Positions 48,277 through 57,295 of a DNA stretch of 64,000 nucleotides are shown piece after piece (positions within the stretch are counted from its first letter, which is position 1; every line of letters begins with the position of its first letter). Under the pieces are notes generated by a model. It saw only the letters and a program-made list of their open reading frames with translations. It did no database searches and was not told where the DNA came from. The DNA is from Pseudomonas argentinensis (lineage in GTDB: Bacteria > Pseudomonadota > Gammaproteobacteria > Pseudomonadales > Pseudomonadaceae), in NCBI RefSeq assembly GCF_001839655.2, contig NZ_CP056087.1, forward strand, positions 868,001 to 932,000. The letters are read 5' to 3'. The position numbers were made by a program, and so were the translations under genes.

Positions 48277-49104
48277 ATGCAGCTGATTCTTGCTGAACCA
48301 TTCAAGTCCCTATGGGCCGGCAAGGATGCCTTCAGAGAAGTCGAGGGCCTGCAAGGGCAGGTCTACCGCGAGCTCGAGGCGCGGCGTACGCTGCGCACCG
48401 AGGTGGCCGGCAGGGGCTATTTCGTGAAGATTCACCGCGGGGTCGGCTGGGGCGAGATCGTCAAGAACCTGGTCACGGCTCGCCTGCCGGTGCTGGGCGC
48501 GGGGCAGGAGTGGAAGGCCATCCAGCGTCTGCACGAGGCGGGTGTGTCGACCATGACCGCAGTGGCCTACGGTGAGCGCGGTGGCAATCCGGCGCAGCAG
48601 CATTCGTTCATCATCACCGAAGAGCTGGCGCCGACCACCGACCTCGAGCAGCTGACGATGGGCTGGGCCGATCAGCCGCCGGCGCCGACCTTGAAGTGGG
48701 CGTTGATTCGCCGGGTCGCGCAGATGACCGGGGGCATGCATGCCGCCGGCGTGAACCACCGCGACTGCTATATCTGCCACTTTATGCTGCACACCGACAC
48801 GCCCTTCGACGCCGAGGATTTCCGCCTGTCGGTGATCGATCTGCATCGCGCGCAGGTGCGCCAAGGCGTGCCGAAGCGCTGGCGCGACAAGGACCTGGCC
48901 GGGCTGTATTTCTCGGCATTGGGCATTGGCCTGACCCGGCGCGATCTGCTGCGCTTTCTCAAGGCGTATTTCGGCGTCGTCGACAGCCGCCCGCTACGCC
49001 AGATCCTGCAGGACGAGGCGGCGTTGCTGCGCTGGCTGCAGGGCAAGGCTGGCCGGCTGCGCGCGCGCTATACGCGCAAGTATGAAACGGGAGGTGCAGC
49101 ATGA
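48277..49104 (+). CDS. waaP: LPS core heptose(I) kinase WaaP (RfaP)
   Basis: WaaP phosphorylates heptose I of the LPS core, which is essential for outer-membrane integrity in P. aeruginosa. The 275-residue protein has the ATP-binding K51 in YFVKIHRGVGWGE and the kinase catalytic loop HRDCYICHF with D163, the same residue number as the known catalytic Asp. LSVIDLHRAQVR provides the metal-binding Asp. The start at 48277 (MQLILAEPFKSLWAG) is the family one. The next kinase gene overlaps its stop by four bases. Confidence 0.94.
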   Translation: MQLILAEPFKSLWAGKDAFREVEGLQGQVYRELEARRTLRTEVAGRGYFVKIHRGVGWGEIVKNLVTARLPVLGAGQEWKAIQRLHEAGVSTMTAVAYGERGGNPAQQHSFIITEELAPTTDLEQLTMGWADQPPAPTLKWALIRRVAQMTGGMHAAGVNHRDCYICHFMLHTDTPFDAEDFRLSVIDLHRAQVRQGVPKRWRDKDLAGLYFSALGIGLTRRDLLRFLKAYFGVVDSRPLRQILQDEAALLRWLQGKAGRLRARYTRKYETGGAA

Positions 49105-49838
49105 GTCAGTGGCGTGTCACCGCCTTGGCCACGCCCGAGGCGGCCCGGGCATTCGCGTCCCTGGATGCGGTCTTTGCCCTGCAGGGCGAGCCCATTACCC
49201 ACGACCCGTTGTCGGATGTGATTCGCGTGGAGTTCGGCGGGCTGCGCTACTACGTCAAGCGCTACCACGGTGCGGGCAAGGGCGCGCGGCGTTTCGTTGG
49301 CCGGCCGCGGGTCAAGGCCGAGTGGCAGAACCTCAAGCATTTCGCGACCTGGGGCATCCCCACCGCGCCCATCGCCGCCTACGGGCTGGAGCGCAAGGGC
49401 GCGGCCTTTCACCGGGGCGCGCTGATTACCCAGGAGTTGGTCGATACCACGGACATGTGGCGACTCGCCTCCTCGGGCGATGCGCGCCTGCGTGACCGGG
49501 CCTGGGTCGAGGATGTCAGCTGTCAGCTGGCTCGCGCTACGCGCATTCTTCATGACCACCATTTCGCCCACAACGACCTGAAGTGGCGCAACCTGCTGGT
49601 CGATGAGCACCGCCGTCTGTACTTCATCGACTGCCCGACCGGCGCCTTCTGGCGGGGGCCGTTTCTGCGGCGGCGCATCGTCAAGGACCTCGCCTGTCTG
49701 GACAAGGTGGCCAAATACCACCTGTCGCGCACCCAGCGCCTGCGTTTCTATCTGCAGTACCGGCGCCGCGAGCGGCTCAACGACAGTGACAAGCAGCGCA
49801 TCGGCCAGATCGTACGCTTTTTCGAGGGCAGGGAATGA
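49101..49838 (+). CDS. InaA-type LPS kinase-fold protein (second in cluster)
   Basis: The 245-residue protein has a kinase-like fold: YYVKRYHGAGKGARRF gives the ATP-binding Lys (K53), FAHNDLKWRNLLVDEH is the catalytic loop with an Asp, and LYFIDCPTG holds the metal-binding Asp. It corresponds to the gene after waaP in P. aeruginosa (PA5008), which may phosphorylate further heptose or help core phosphorylation. The substrate is inferred from context, not read from the sequence. Both ends overlap neighbours by four bases. Confidence 0.85.
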   Translation: MSQWRVTALATPEAARAFASLDAVFALQGEPITHDPLSDVIRVEFGGLRYYVKRYHGAGKGARRFVGRPRVKAEWQNLKHFATWGIPTAPIAAYGLERKGAAFHRGALITQELVDTTDMWRLASSGDARLRDRAWVEDVSCQLARATRILHDHHFAHNDLKWRNLLVDEHRRLYFIDCPTGAFWRGPFLRRRIVKDLACLDKVAKYHLSRTQRLRFYLQYRRRERLNDSDKQRIGQIVRFFEGRE

Positions 49839-50584
49839 AGGACTTCATCGACAGCGATGATCAAGCGCTGCTCGAACGTCGTGGCCTGGCCAGTTTCGAG
49901 GCGCTCTGGGCGCTCGAACTGCATGCGGTCGACGAACCCAACAAGGCGCCGCGCGGCGGCTGGAGCACGGTCTACCGGCTCGACCTGGAAGGCCATGGCT
50001 ATTACCTCAAGCGCCAGAGCAATTACCTGACCCATAGCCTGGAGCGGCCCTGGGGCGAGCCGACCCTGGCACGGGAGTTTCGCAACATTCGCCGCTATCG
50101 GCGCCTGGGTATCCCGGCCATGAGCGCCGCGTTCTACGCCGAGCGGCGCATCGCTGGTGAGCGCCGAGCCGTGTTGCTGACCCATGCCCTGGATGGCTGG
50201 CGGGATCTGGACAGCTGGCTGCCCGAGTGGCGTCAGCTCGCCGCCGAGCAGCGCCAGGCGATCGTCAGCGCCTGCGGTCGTCTGGCCCGCCGGGTGCATG
50301 AACAGGGCCAGGTGCATGGCTGTTTCTACCCCAAGCATATCTTTCTGCAACCACGAGACGAGGGGTTCGCCGCGCAACTGATCGATCTGGAAAAGACCCG
50401 GCCGCTGTTTCTCGGCAAGCGTGACAGGGTCAAGGATCTCGAGCCGTTGCTGCGTCGCACCAATCCCTGGAATGAAGCGGATCACCTGGGTTTCCTGACT
50501 GCCTATCTGGGTGGCGGACAGCAGGTGGATCACTGGTCGCAGCGTCTTACGGCGCGCTTGAAGGACAAGGCCCAACGCCCATGA
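49835..50584 (+). CDS. InaA-type LPS kinase-fold protein (third in cluster)
   Basis: The 249-residue protein is another InaA-like member (PA5007-type). It shows the ATP-binding GYYLKRQSNY and the ELIDLEKTRP-like IDLEKTRPL metal region. Its catalytic loop reads VHGCFYPKHIFLQ, so Cys occupies the place where HRD kinases have Asp. It may therefore be weak or non-catalytic, or the family may use a variant loop. The neighbouring genes overlap by four bases on both sides, and its role in core phosphorylation is inferred from context. Confidence 0.82.
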   Translation: MKDFIDSDDQALLERRGLASFEALWALELHAVDEPNKAPRGGWSTVYRLDLEGHGYYLKRQSNYLTHSLERPWGEPTLAREFRNIRRYRRLGIPAMSAAFYAERRIAGERRAVLLTHALDGWRDLDSWLPEWRQLAAEQRQAIVSACGRLARRVHEQGQVHGCFYPKHIFLQPRDEGFAAQLIDLEKTRPLFLGKRDRVKDLEPLLRRTNPWNEADHLGFLTAYLGGGQQVDHWSQRLTARLKDKAQRP

Positions 50585-52011
50585 AACTGGCTTCTCTGAC
50601 CCAGGTGGGGCGTAGCCCCGCATTGCCGCTGCTGATCGAGGTGCCGACAGGCCAGCCGCTCGAGCTGTGCAGCCTGCTGCGGGTACTGCCCGGCCAGCGT
50701 TATGTCGGCCAGGCCCAATGGCAGGGGCGTACGGTGCTGGCCAAGTTGCTGGTGGGCGGCAAGGCCGAGCGGCATTTCGCGCGGGAGCTGCAAGGTGTCC
50801 AGCTGCTGGCGGCCCAGGGGCTGTGTACGCCGTTGCTGCTCGAGCAGGGTGTGGCGGCCGGCCAAGGCGGCTGGCTGTTGTTCGAGTTTCTGGACGGCGC
50901 GCGCAGCCTGGCCGATGACTGGCAGGCCGTCGCTGACGAGGCCTGGTTGAGCGATGCGCAGCAGCAGGTGCTGGGCGAGGCGCTGGGGGTTATCGGCCAG
51001 TTGCATCGTCGTGGGCTGTGGCAGGAAGACCTGCACCTGGACAATCTGCTGCGCCACGACGGTCGTCTGCACCTGATCGATGGCGGCGGCATTCGTGCCG
51101 AGACGCCCGGTCAGCCGCTGTCGCGCGACAGGGTGCTGGCCAACCTGGGGCTGTTCTTCGCGCAGTTTCCCGGGGCCATCGACAGCTTTGTCGAGGAGCT
51201 GCTGGTGCATTACCTGCTGGTCAATGGCGAGCACGCGCTGCCGCTGGAGGCACTGCTCAAGGCGGTGGCCAGGGCGCGAGCAACGCGCCTGCAGGCGTAC
51301 ATGGCCAAGATCGAGCGCGAGTGCACGGCCTTTCGCGTCTGGCGCGGGCCGTCGCGCCTGCAGGTGGTGAGGCGCGAGGAGGACGTGGCGCTGGCGCCCG
51401 TCCTGGCCGACCCCGACGCGGCGATTGCCGCCGGCGAGCCGCTCAAGCTGGGCGGCTCCTCGACCGTCGCCCGCATCGAGCAGGCTGGCCGGCAATTGGT
51501 CATCAAGCGTTACAACATCAAGGGCTTTGGCCACTGGCTGCGACGCTTCTGGCGCCCGAGCCGCGCCTGGCACAGCTGGTGCGAGGGGAATCGTCTGGAT
51601 TTCCTCGGGATCGCCACACCCACGCCGCTGGCCGTGCTCGAGCGGCGTACCCTGTGGTTGCGCCGCCAGGCCTATCTGATTACCGAACACACGCCGGGTA
51701 TGGATATAATCGCCCGTTTCGCGCCCTGCGGGACGGACGGATTGCCGCCCGAAGCGGATTTGCAGGCGCTGGAGGCCTTGTTCGCTGCCCTGCTGCGCGA
51801 GCGCATCAGCCATGGCGACTGCAAGGGTAACAATATCCTCTGGCAGGACGGCCGCTGGGCGCTGATCGACCTGGATGCCATGCAGTACCATGGCCGGGCC
51901 AGCAGCTTCAAGGCCGCCTATGCACGTGACCGTGCGCGCCTGCTGCGCAACTGGTCAGCCGACAGCGCCTTGTACCTTGAGCTCGACCGGCGCTTGCCAA
52001 CACTTATTTGA
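50581..52011 (+). CDS. Tandem-kinase-domain LPS core protein (PA5006-type)
   Basis: The 476-residue protein contains two kinase-like lobes in tandem. The first has WQEDLHLDNLLRHD and LHLIDGGGI, the second has RISHGDCKGNNILWQDG and ALIDLDAMQ, so both keep a catalytic Asp and a metal-binding Asp. The second half also has VIKRYNIKGFGHWL with the nucleotide-binding Lys. It parallels the P. aeruginosa gene after the two InaA-like genes and may phosphorylate the second heptose or another core sugar; this is not directly known. The gene overlaps the previous one by four bases and is followed by a hairpin at 52010-52030. Confidence 0.83.
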   Translation: MKLASLTQVGRSPALPLLIEVPTGQPLELCSLLRVLPGQRYVGQAQWQGRTVLAKLLVGGKAERHFARELQGVQLLAAQGLCTPLLLEQGVAAGQGGWLLFEFLDGARSLADDWQAVADEAWLSDAQQQVLGEALGVIGQLHRRGLWQEDLHLDNLLRHDGRLHLIDGGGIRAETPGQPLSRDRVLANLGLFFAQFPGAIDSFVEELLVHYLLVNGEHALPLEALLKAVARARATRLQAYMAKIERECTAFRVWRGPSRLQVVRREEDVALAPVLADPDAAIAAGEPLKLGGSSTVARIEQAGRQLVIKRYNIKGFGHWLRRFWRPSRAWHSWCEGNRLDFLGIATPTPLAVLERRTLWLRRQAYLITEHTPGMDIIARFAPCGTDGLPPEADLQALEALFAALLRERISHGDCKGNNILWQDGRWALIDLDAMQYHGRASSFKAAYARDRARLLRNWSADSALYLELDRRLPTLI

Positions 52012-52030
52012 GCCCTCCGAACGAGGGCTC
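52010..52030 (+). other. Hairpin overlapping the stop of the tandem-kinase gene
   Basis: GAGCCCTC pairs perfectly with GAGGGCTC around a five-base loop, beginning within the TGA stop at 52009-52011. No T tract follows, so it is either a weak terminator or an mRNA 3'-protecting stem. The carbamoyltransferase gene begins 59 bases later. Confidence 0.6.
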
Positions 52031-52088
52031 AGCGAAATCAAACCGTATCGGTTGTCGAGTCAGACAGCCGCGTTAAGAGGCTTTATCC

Positions 52089-53864
52089 GTGGCATTGACG
52101 ATTCTTGGCCTGTCCGGCGCCCTCAGTCATGACCCTTCCGCGGCGTTGTACATCGATGGCAAGTTGATTGCCGCGGCGGAAGAAGAGCGCTTCGTGCGTG
52201 ACAAGCACGCGAAGAATCGCATGCCCTACGAGTCGGCCAAGTTCTGCCTGGAGCAGGCCGGTATCAAGCCCTCCGATGTCGACGTGGTAGCGATTCCCTT
52301 CGCGCCCATCAGCCTGTTCGGCAAGGCGCGCTGGCACTACGCCAAGCGCTACTGGTACGCGCCGGATCGCGCCCTCGACGCCATCCTCATGGGGAACCGC
52401 CGTTACAAGCGTTATCGCAAGAAGATCGTCTGGTGCCTGGAACAGCTGGGTTTCGACGCCAAAAAGGTCAAGATCGAACCGGTCGAGCATCACCTGGCCC
52501 ACGCCGCCAGTGCCTATCACTGCTCGGGCTTCACCGAGAAGACCGCTATCCTCGGGATCGATGGCAAGGGTGAGTACGCCACCACCTTCTTCGGGTATGG
52601 CGAGAACGGCCGCATCCACAAGATCAAGGAGTTCTTTGACCCGGACTCCCTGGGCGGCCTGTATGGCGCGGTGACCGAGTTCCTCGGTTTCGAGATGCTC
52701 GACGGCGAGTTCAAGGTCATGGGCATGGCGCCCTACGGCGATGCCAGCAAGTACGATTTTTCCCGCCTGGCCAAGTTCGAGAACGGCGAGCTGGTGATCA
52801 ACACCGACTACGCCAACGTCATCGGCCTGCGCCGCCACAAGGAAAAGGGCAAGGGCTACTACTTCTCGCCCAAGCTGATCGACTGGCTGGGGCCCAAGCG
52901 TGAAGGCGATATCGCCGACGATCCCTACATCCACTACGCCGCCAGCATGCAGGCGCTGTTCGAGAAGCTGGCGCTGGAGATGATGGATTACTACCTGGGC
53001 GACATCATCCGCGAAACCGGCAAGATCGCCTTTGCTGGGGGCTGCGCGCTGAACGTCAAGCTCAACCAGAAGATCATTGCCCGCCCCGAGGTCAAGGAGC
53101 TGTTCGTGCAGCCCGCCTCCGGCGACGCCGGCACTTCCGTTGGTGCCGCGGCTTACGTTTCCCACAAGCGCGGCGTGCCGGTGGAGAAGATGGAACACGT
53201 CTACCTCGGCCCGGCCTACTCCAACGAAGACGTCATCGCCGCCTGCGCCCGCCACCCGAACGCACCGAAATGGCAGAAGATCGACGACATGCCGCAGCGC
53301 ATCGCGCAGATCATGGTCGATGGCAACCCGGTAGCCTGGTTCCAGGGCCGCATGGAATTCGGTCCGCGCGCCCTGGGCGGTCGTTCGATCATCGGTTGCC
53401 CGAGCATCCCCGGCGTGGCCGACCGCATCAACGAACAGATCAAGTTCCGCGAGCGCTGGAGACCCTTCTGCCCGTCGATGCTCGACACCGTCGCCGAGCA
53501 GATGCTCAAGGTCGACCACCCGAGCCCGTTCATGACCTTCACTTTCGAAGTCAACGAGGAATGGAAGGAGCGGGTCAGCGAAGTCGTCCACGAAGACGGC
53601 ACCTCCCGCGCCCAGGTCCTCAAGCGCGAGTACAACCCGCGCTGGTACGACCTGATGCTGGAGCTGGAAAAGCTCACCGGCAACGGCGTGTCCCTGAACA
53701 CCTCGCTGAACCGCCGTGGCGAACCGATGATCTGCTCGCCGACCGACGCCCTGAACATGTTCTTCGGCTCGGACCTGCAGTACCTGATCATGGAGGACAT
53801 TCTGGTGGTCAAGGACGGCGTTGCTGCACCGAACAGTGATCTGTCCGGCAGCGTGGAGTCTTAG
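52089..53864 (+). CDS. NodU/CmcH-family carbamoyltransferase (LPS core decoration)
   Basis: The 591-residue enzyme has the N-terminal SGALSHDPSAALYIDGKL, the metal-binding His block HHLAHAASAYHCSGF, the GMAPYGDASKYDFSRL segment and the C-terminal RMEFGPRALGGRSIIGCP signature of NodU/CmcH-type O-carbamoyltransferases using carbamoyl phosphate and ATP. In P. aeruginosa the corresponding gene (PA5005, I believe called WapO) carbamoylates the LPS core heptose; this role is inferred here from the position after waaP-like genes. The GTG start follows an AGAGG site. Confidence 0.9.
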   Translation: MALTILGLSGALSHDPSAALYIDGKLIAAAEEERFVRDKHAKNRMPYESAKFCLEQAGIKPSDVDVVAIPFAPISLFGKARWHYAKRYWYAPDRALDAILMGNRRYKRYRKKIVWCLEQLGFDAKKVKIEPVEHHLAHAASAYHCSGFTEKTAILGIDGKGEYATTFFGYGENGRIHKIKEFFDPDSLGGLYGAVTEFLGFEMLDGEFKVMGMAPYGDASKYDFSRLAKFENGELVINTDYANVIGLRRHKEKGKGYYFSPKLIDWLGPKREGDIADDPYIHYAASMQALFEKLALEMMDYYLGDIIRETGKIAFAGGCALNVKLNQKIIARPEVKELFVQPASGDAGTSVGAAAYVSHKRGVPVEKMEHVYLGPAYSNEDVIAACARHPNAPKWQKIDDMPQRIAQIMVDGNPVAWFQGRMEFGPRALGGRSIIGCPSIPGVADRINEQIKFRERWRPFCPSMLDTVAEQMLKVDHPSPFMTFTFEVNEEWKERVSEVVHEDGTSRAQVLKREYNPRWYDLMLELEKLTGNGVSLNTSLNRRGEPMICSPTDALNMFFGSDLQYLIMEDILVVKDGVAAPNSDLSGSVES

Positions 53865-53887
53865 GGTTGGCTGGCAGCCAGGCAAGG

Positions 53888-54210
53888 TTGAAGACGCTGC
53901 TGTTCAACGACACGTCTTCGGAGGGGCACCACGGCTGCCATTTGGTGATGCAGGCCTACCTGTTGGATTTCGAGCGGGCGGTGAGTTCAGTCGTGAAGCA
54001 GGCATCGACGACTTCAAGAAGATTATGCTGCGCCTGCGTGATCTGGGGTTGAGTGACAGCGTGCTCGAAGCGCTCGCCGCACGCTGCGCCTCAGCAACCG
54101 ATTCGCCTGTGCTCGATGCCCAGGCGATGCTGGCCGAGCTGCAAGGGTTGAATGTGGTGCGTAAACCCACACGTTGGCGACCGCCGCAGCAGCTGCAAGG
54201 CTCACTCTGA
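53888..54210 (+). pseudogene. Degenerate reading frame (remnant of a glycan-related gene)
   Basis: A TTG-initiated frame at 53888 encodes LKTLLFNDTSSEGHHGCHLVMQAY, a start typical of small polysaccharide or glycosyl enzymes, but it loses sense within about 40 codons. A different frame then carries AGIDDFKKIMLRLRDLGLSDSVLEALAAR and ends at 54210. The two halves look like parts of one gene with an internal frameshift or deletion. No function can be assigned. It fills the 461-base gap between the carbamoyltransferase gene and the first msbA copy, where P. aeruginosa has wapH. Confidence 0.4.
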
Positions 54211-54290
54211 GCGGCGAGCCCGGCAGTCCGGCGTTTGCGTTGTGCGGTTCGTCGGTTTTCAGGCGCATTTGGTTGCGTGGTGCCTGATGG

Positions 54291-54296
54291 TACAAT
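54291..54296 (+). promoter_or_regulatory. Candidate -10 box for the first msbA copy
   Basis: TACAAT stands 30 bases before the ATG at 54326. A TTGCGT at 54273-54278 is too close (12-base spacer) to be a good -35. Transcription would produce a leader of about 20 bases. Confidence 0.3.
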
Positions 54297-54325
54297 CGCC
54301 GGCTTAATCCTAGAGCCAGCATCTT

Positions 54326-56136
54326 ATGCCTGATTCAAGCGCCAAATCGCCTTCGATCTCCAGCTTCAAGTTGTACATGCGGCTGTTGAGCTACATGAGG
54401 CGCTACTGGTTCATGTTCGGCGTCAGCATGATCGGTTACATCATCTTCGCCTCGACCCAGCCAATGCTCGCCGGGCTGCTCAAGTATTTCGTCGACGGCC
54501 TTGCTTCCCCGAAGCGGGCATGGTCGAGCTGCCGCTGCTGGGCAGTATGCAACTGCTCTACGGCGTGCCGCTGGCGTTGTTGCTGATCACCATCTGGCAA
54601 GGGTTGGGCTCCTTTCTCGGCGGTTATTACCTTGCCCGGGTATCGCTTGGGTTGGTGCAGGATTTGCGTATTGCGCTTTTCAACAACCTGCTGACACTGC
54701 CCAACCGTTACTTTGACAATCACTCCACCGGCTACCTGATTTCCCGCATCACCTACAACGTCGGTTCGGTTACTGGCGCGGCGACGGATGCCTTGAAGGT
54801 CATGGTGCGCGAAGGCCTGACGGTAGTTTTCCTGTTCGGCTATCTGCTGTGGATGAACTGGAAACTGACCATGGTGATGGTGGCGATCCTGCCGCTCATT
54901 GCACTGATGGTTAAAAGTGCGAGCAAGAAATTCCGCAGCCAGAGTCGCAAGATTCAGAGCGCCATGGGCGAGTTGACCCATGTTTCTTCCGAGACCATTC
55001 AGAACTACCGTGTGGTGCGCAGTTTCGGTGGCGAGCGTTACGAGCGTGAGCGCTTCTACGAGGCGAGCGAGGACAGCACCCGCAAGCAGCTGCGCATGAC
55101 CCGCACCAGTGCGATCTATACACCCAGCCTGCAGCTGCTGAATTACGCCGCCATGGCGTTCCTGATGTTCCTGGTGCTGTTCCTGCGCGGCGACGCCAGT
55201 GTCGGTGATCTGGTGGCGTATATCACCGCCGCAGGGCTTCTGCCCAAGCCGATTCGCCAGCTCTCGGAGGTCAGCTCGACCATCCAAAAGGGGCTTGCCG
55301 GTGCCGAAAGCATCTTCGAGCAACTGGACGAAGCGCCTGAGCCGGATCAGGGCACGGTCGAGAAAGAGCGGGTCAGTGGAGCTCTCGATGTCAAAAATCT
55401 GAGCTTCGTCTACCCGGGCACTGAAAAAACCGTCCTGCAGGACATCAGTTTTAGCGTGGAACCGGGGCAGATGGTGGCGTTGGTCGGTCGTTCAGGTAGC
55501 GGCAAGTCGACTCTGGCCAATCTGATTCCGCGTTTCTATCAGCATGATCAGGGGCAGATTCTGCTCGATGGCACGTCGATAGAAGACTATCGCGTCGAGA
55601 ACCTAAGAAAACATATTGCCCTGGTCACGCAGCAGGTTTCCCTGTTCAACGACTCCGTCATCAACAATATTGCCTATGGCGATCTCCGGAGTCTGCCTCG
55701 CGAGGCGGTCGAGCAGGCCGCCGAGGCTGCTTATGCCCGCGAATTCATCGATCTGCTTGCGCAGGGTTTCGACACCAAGGTGGGGGAGGATGGCGTCATG
55801 CTGTCGGGCGGCCAGCGTCAGCGTCTGGCGATCGCGCGGGCGTTGCTCAAAAGTGCGCCTGTGCTGATTCTCGATGAGGCGACCTCGGCGCTGGATACCG
55901 AGTCCGAGCGTTATATTCAGGCCGCTCTCGACAAGGTCATGGAGGGGCGCACCACGCTGGTCATTGCGCATCGGTTGTCGACCATCGAGAAGGCCGATCT
56001 GATCCTGGTCATGGATCAGGGACGCATCGTCGAGCGAGGTACCCACGAGTCACTGCTTGCGCAGAACGGTTACTACGCCCGCCTTCATGCCATGGGCCTC
56101 GAGGAAAAGGATGAACCCAGTCCAAGCCCTGACTAA
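54326..56136 (+). pseudogene. msbA: msbA lipid A exporter copy 1, single-base frameshift
   Basis: MsbA is the ABC exporter that flips lipid A-core across the inner membrane. The ATG at 54326 begins a good MsbA N terminus (first helix FGVSMIGYIIFASTQPML, then KYFVDGLASP). The frame then runs into nonsense; from 54508 the continuing MsbA sequence (PEAGMVELPLLGSMQLLYGVPLAL) is one frame over, and stays open to 56136. Adding one base in the CCCC run at 54507-54510 would restore a full-length product. The rest is intact: VALVGRSGSGKST, LSGGQRQRLAIARALL and LILDEATSALD. A sequencing undercall or a real frameshift are both possible. A second copy is at 62880. Confidence 0.85.
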
Positions 56137-56242
56137 AGGGCGGACGTCGAAGCGACAACGACACGGCGTTCCGAATGAGCGGATGTGCTCGAAAGTTTGC
56201 AGTACTTGATCACGGACGATATTGAATTATGCGGGAGTTTTG

Positions 56243-57295
56243 ATGGCCGAGGTTTTAACGCACGCTGATACCCATCTATCGGTGGTGTCGGCTGATTGTC
56301 GGATCGCATTGGTGCCTTCCATGGGCTTAGGGGATGGATGCGTATACCTGGTGCTGGCTGCCAACCTGGCGCGCGCTGGTTATCGGGTGACGGTGCTGAG
56401 CAATCACTTCGGCCCCCTCAACGACTGGTTGCCGCTATTCGAGACCCGGCCGCTGCCGTTGCCCGCGGACACATTCGCGGCGCTCGGTGGTTTCGATCTG
56501 GTTATCTCAGACATGGGCAGCATGCTGACCCGCTATACTGAGGCGGCCGAGGAGTTGGCCAAGCGTTATGTCTTCGTCGGCACACTGAAAGTCGACTCAC
56601 GATTCGTGCAGGATTCGGCGGTCGATACCCTGGCGCGACTGCCATCGGAAAAGGCTCGCCTTCTGGCTCCTCTGGCTGCAGCCGCCGGGCCGCTGCGTTG
56701 CCTGCCGGACGACAGCGTCAGTATGGTCGAGCAGGCGGTTGCCTTCTGTCGTATGCGCTTGGGGCTGAGCGATGCCAGTAGCGATATCGGCCTGCAGATG
56801 CCTTCCACGCTCCAGCATCGCCGCCATGCTCGGCGTGTGATGCTCCACCCGCTTTCATACAACGTGAAGAAAAACTGGCCCCATAAAAAGTATCTGCGCC
56901 TGGCCCGGCGCCTAAGGCGGGAAGGGTTCGAGCCTCAGTTTGTGTTATCACCGAAGGAGCGAGCGGCGTGGGCGCAGCGCTTCGAGCCGGAGTTCGCCGT
57001 TCCGCAGTTTGCCAATGCCCGGGAGCTAGCGGCTCATCTGTATGAGTCAGGTTATGTGATCGGCAATGACTCCGGAGTCGGACATTTGGCCTCCGCTCTC
57101 GGCGTGCCTGTGCTGACTCTTTATCGCAAACGGCGCGACGGCTTCTGCTGGCGCCCGGGATGGGGTGACAACGAAGTAGTACGGCCGCTCATCTCGCTGG
57201 GCTCGATCAAACGCGCCTGGATGGTCTTTCTCGGGGTGTCGCGTGCGGAGAGGGCCTTCAAGCGGCTGGTCGCTCGCTGTGAGGCGGCTCAATGA
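56243..57295 (+). CDS. GT9-like heptosyltransferase-family protein
   Basis: The 350-residue protein has the GT9 pattern: RIALVPSMGLGDGCVYLVLAANL at the start and GNDSGVGHLASALGVPVLTLY as the donor-binding motif. Some middle blocks differ from WaaC/WaaF, so it may add a different sugar in the outer core. The start at 56243 follows a GGGAG site at a good distance; the ORF upstream adds only seven residues. Its four-base overlap with the following GT2 gene indicates the start of a five-gene glycosyltransferase set. Confidence 0.8.
   Translation: MAEVLTHADTHLSVVSADCRIALVPSMGLGDGCVYLVLAANLARAGYRVTVLSNHFGPLNDWLPLFETRPLPLPADTFAALGGFDLVISDMGSMLTRYTEAAEELAKRYVFVGTLKVDSRFVQDSAVDTLARLPSEKARLLAPLAAAAGPLRCLPDDSVSMVEQAVAFCRMRLGLSDASSDIGLQMPSTLQHRRHARRVMLHPLSYNVKKNWPHKKYLRLARRLRREGFEPQFVLSPKERAAWAQRFEPEFAVPQFANARELAAHLYESGYVIGNDSGVGHLASALGVPVLTLYRKRRDGFCWRPGWGDNEVVRPLISLGSIKRAWMVFLGVSRAERAFKRLVARCEAAQ

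Noticed and set aside
53821..53880. Extension of the 53888-54210 region upstream into the carbamoyltransferase end as a real gene start
   Set aside because: Its first part overlaps the end of a well-supported carbamoyltransferase gene in another frame and lacks family character.
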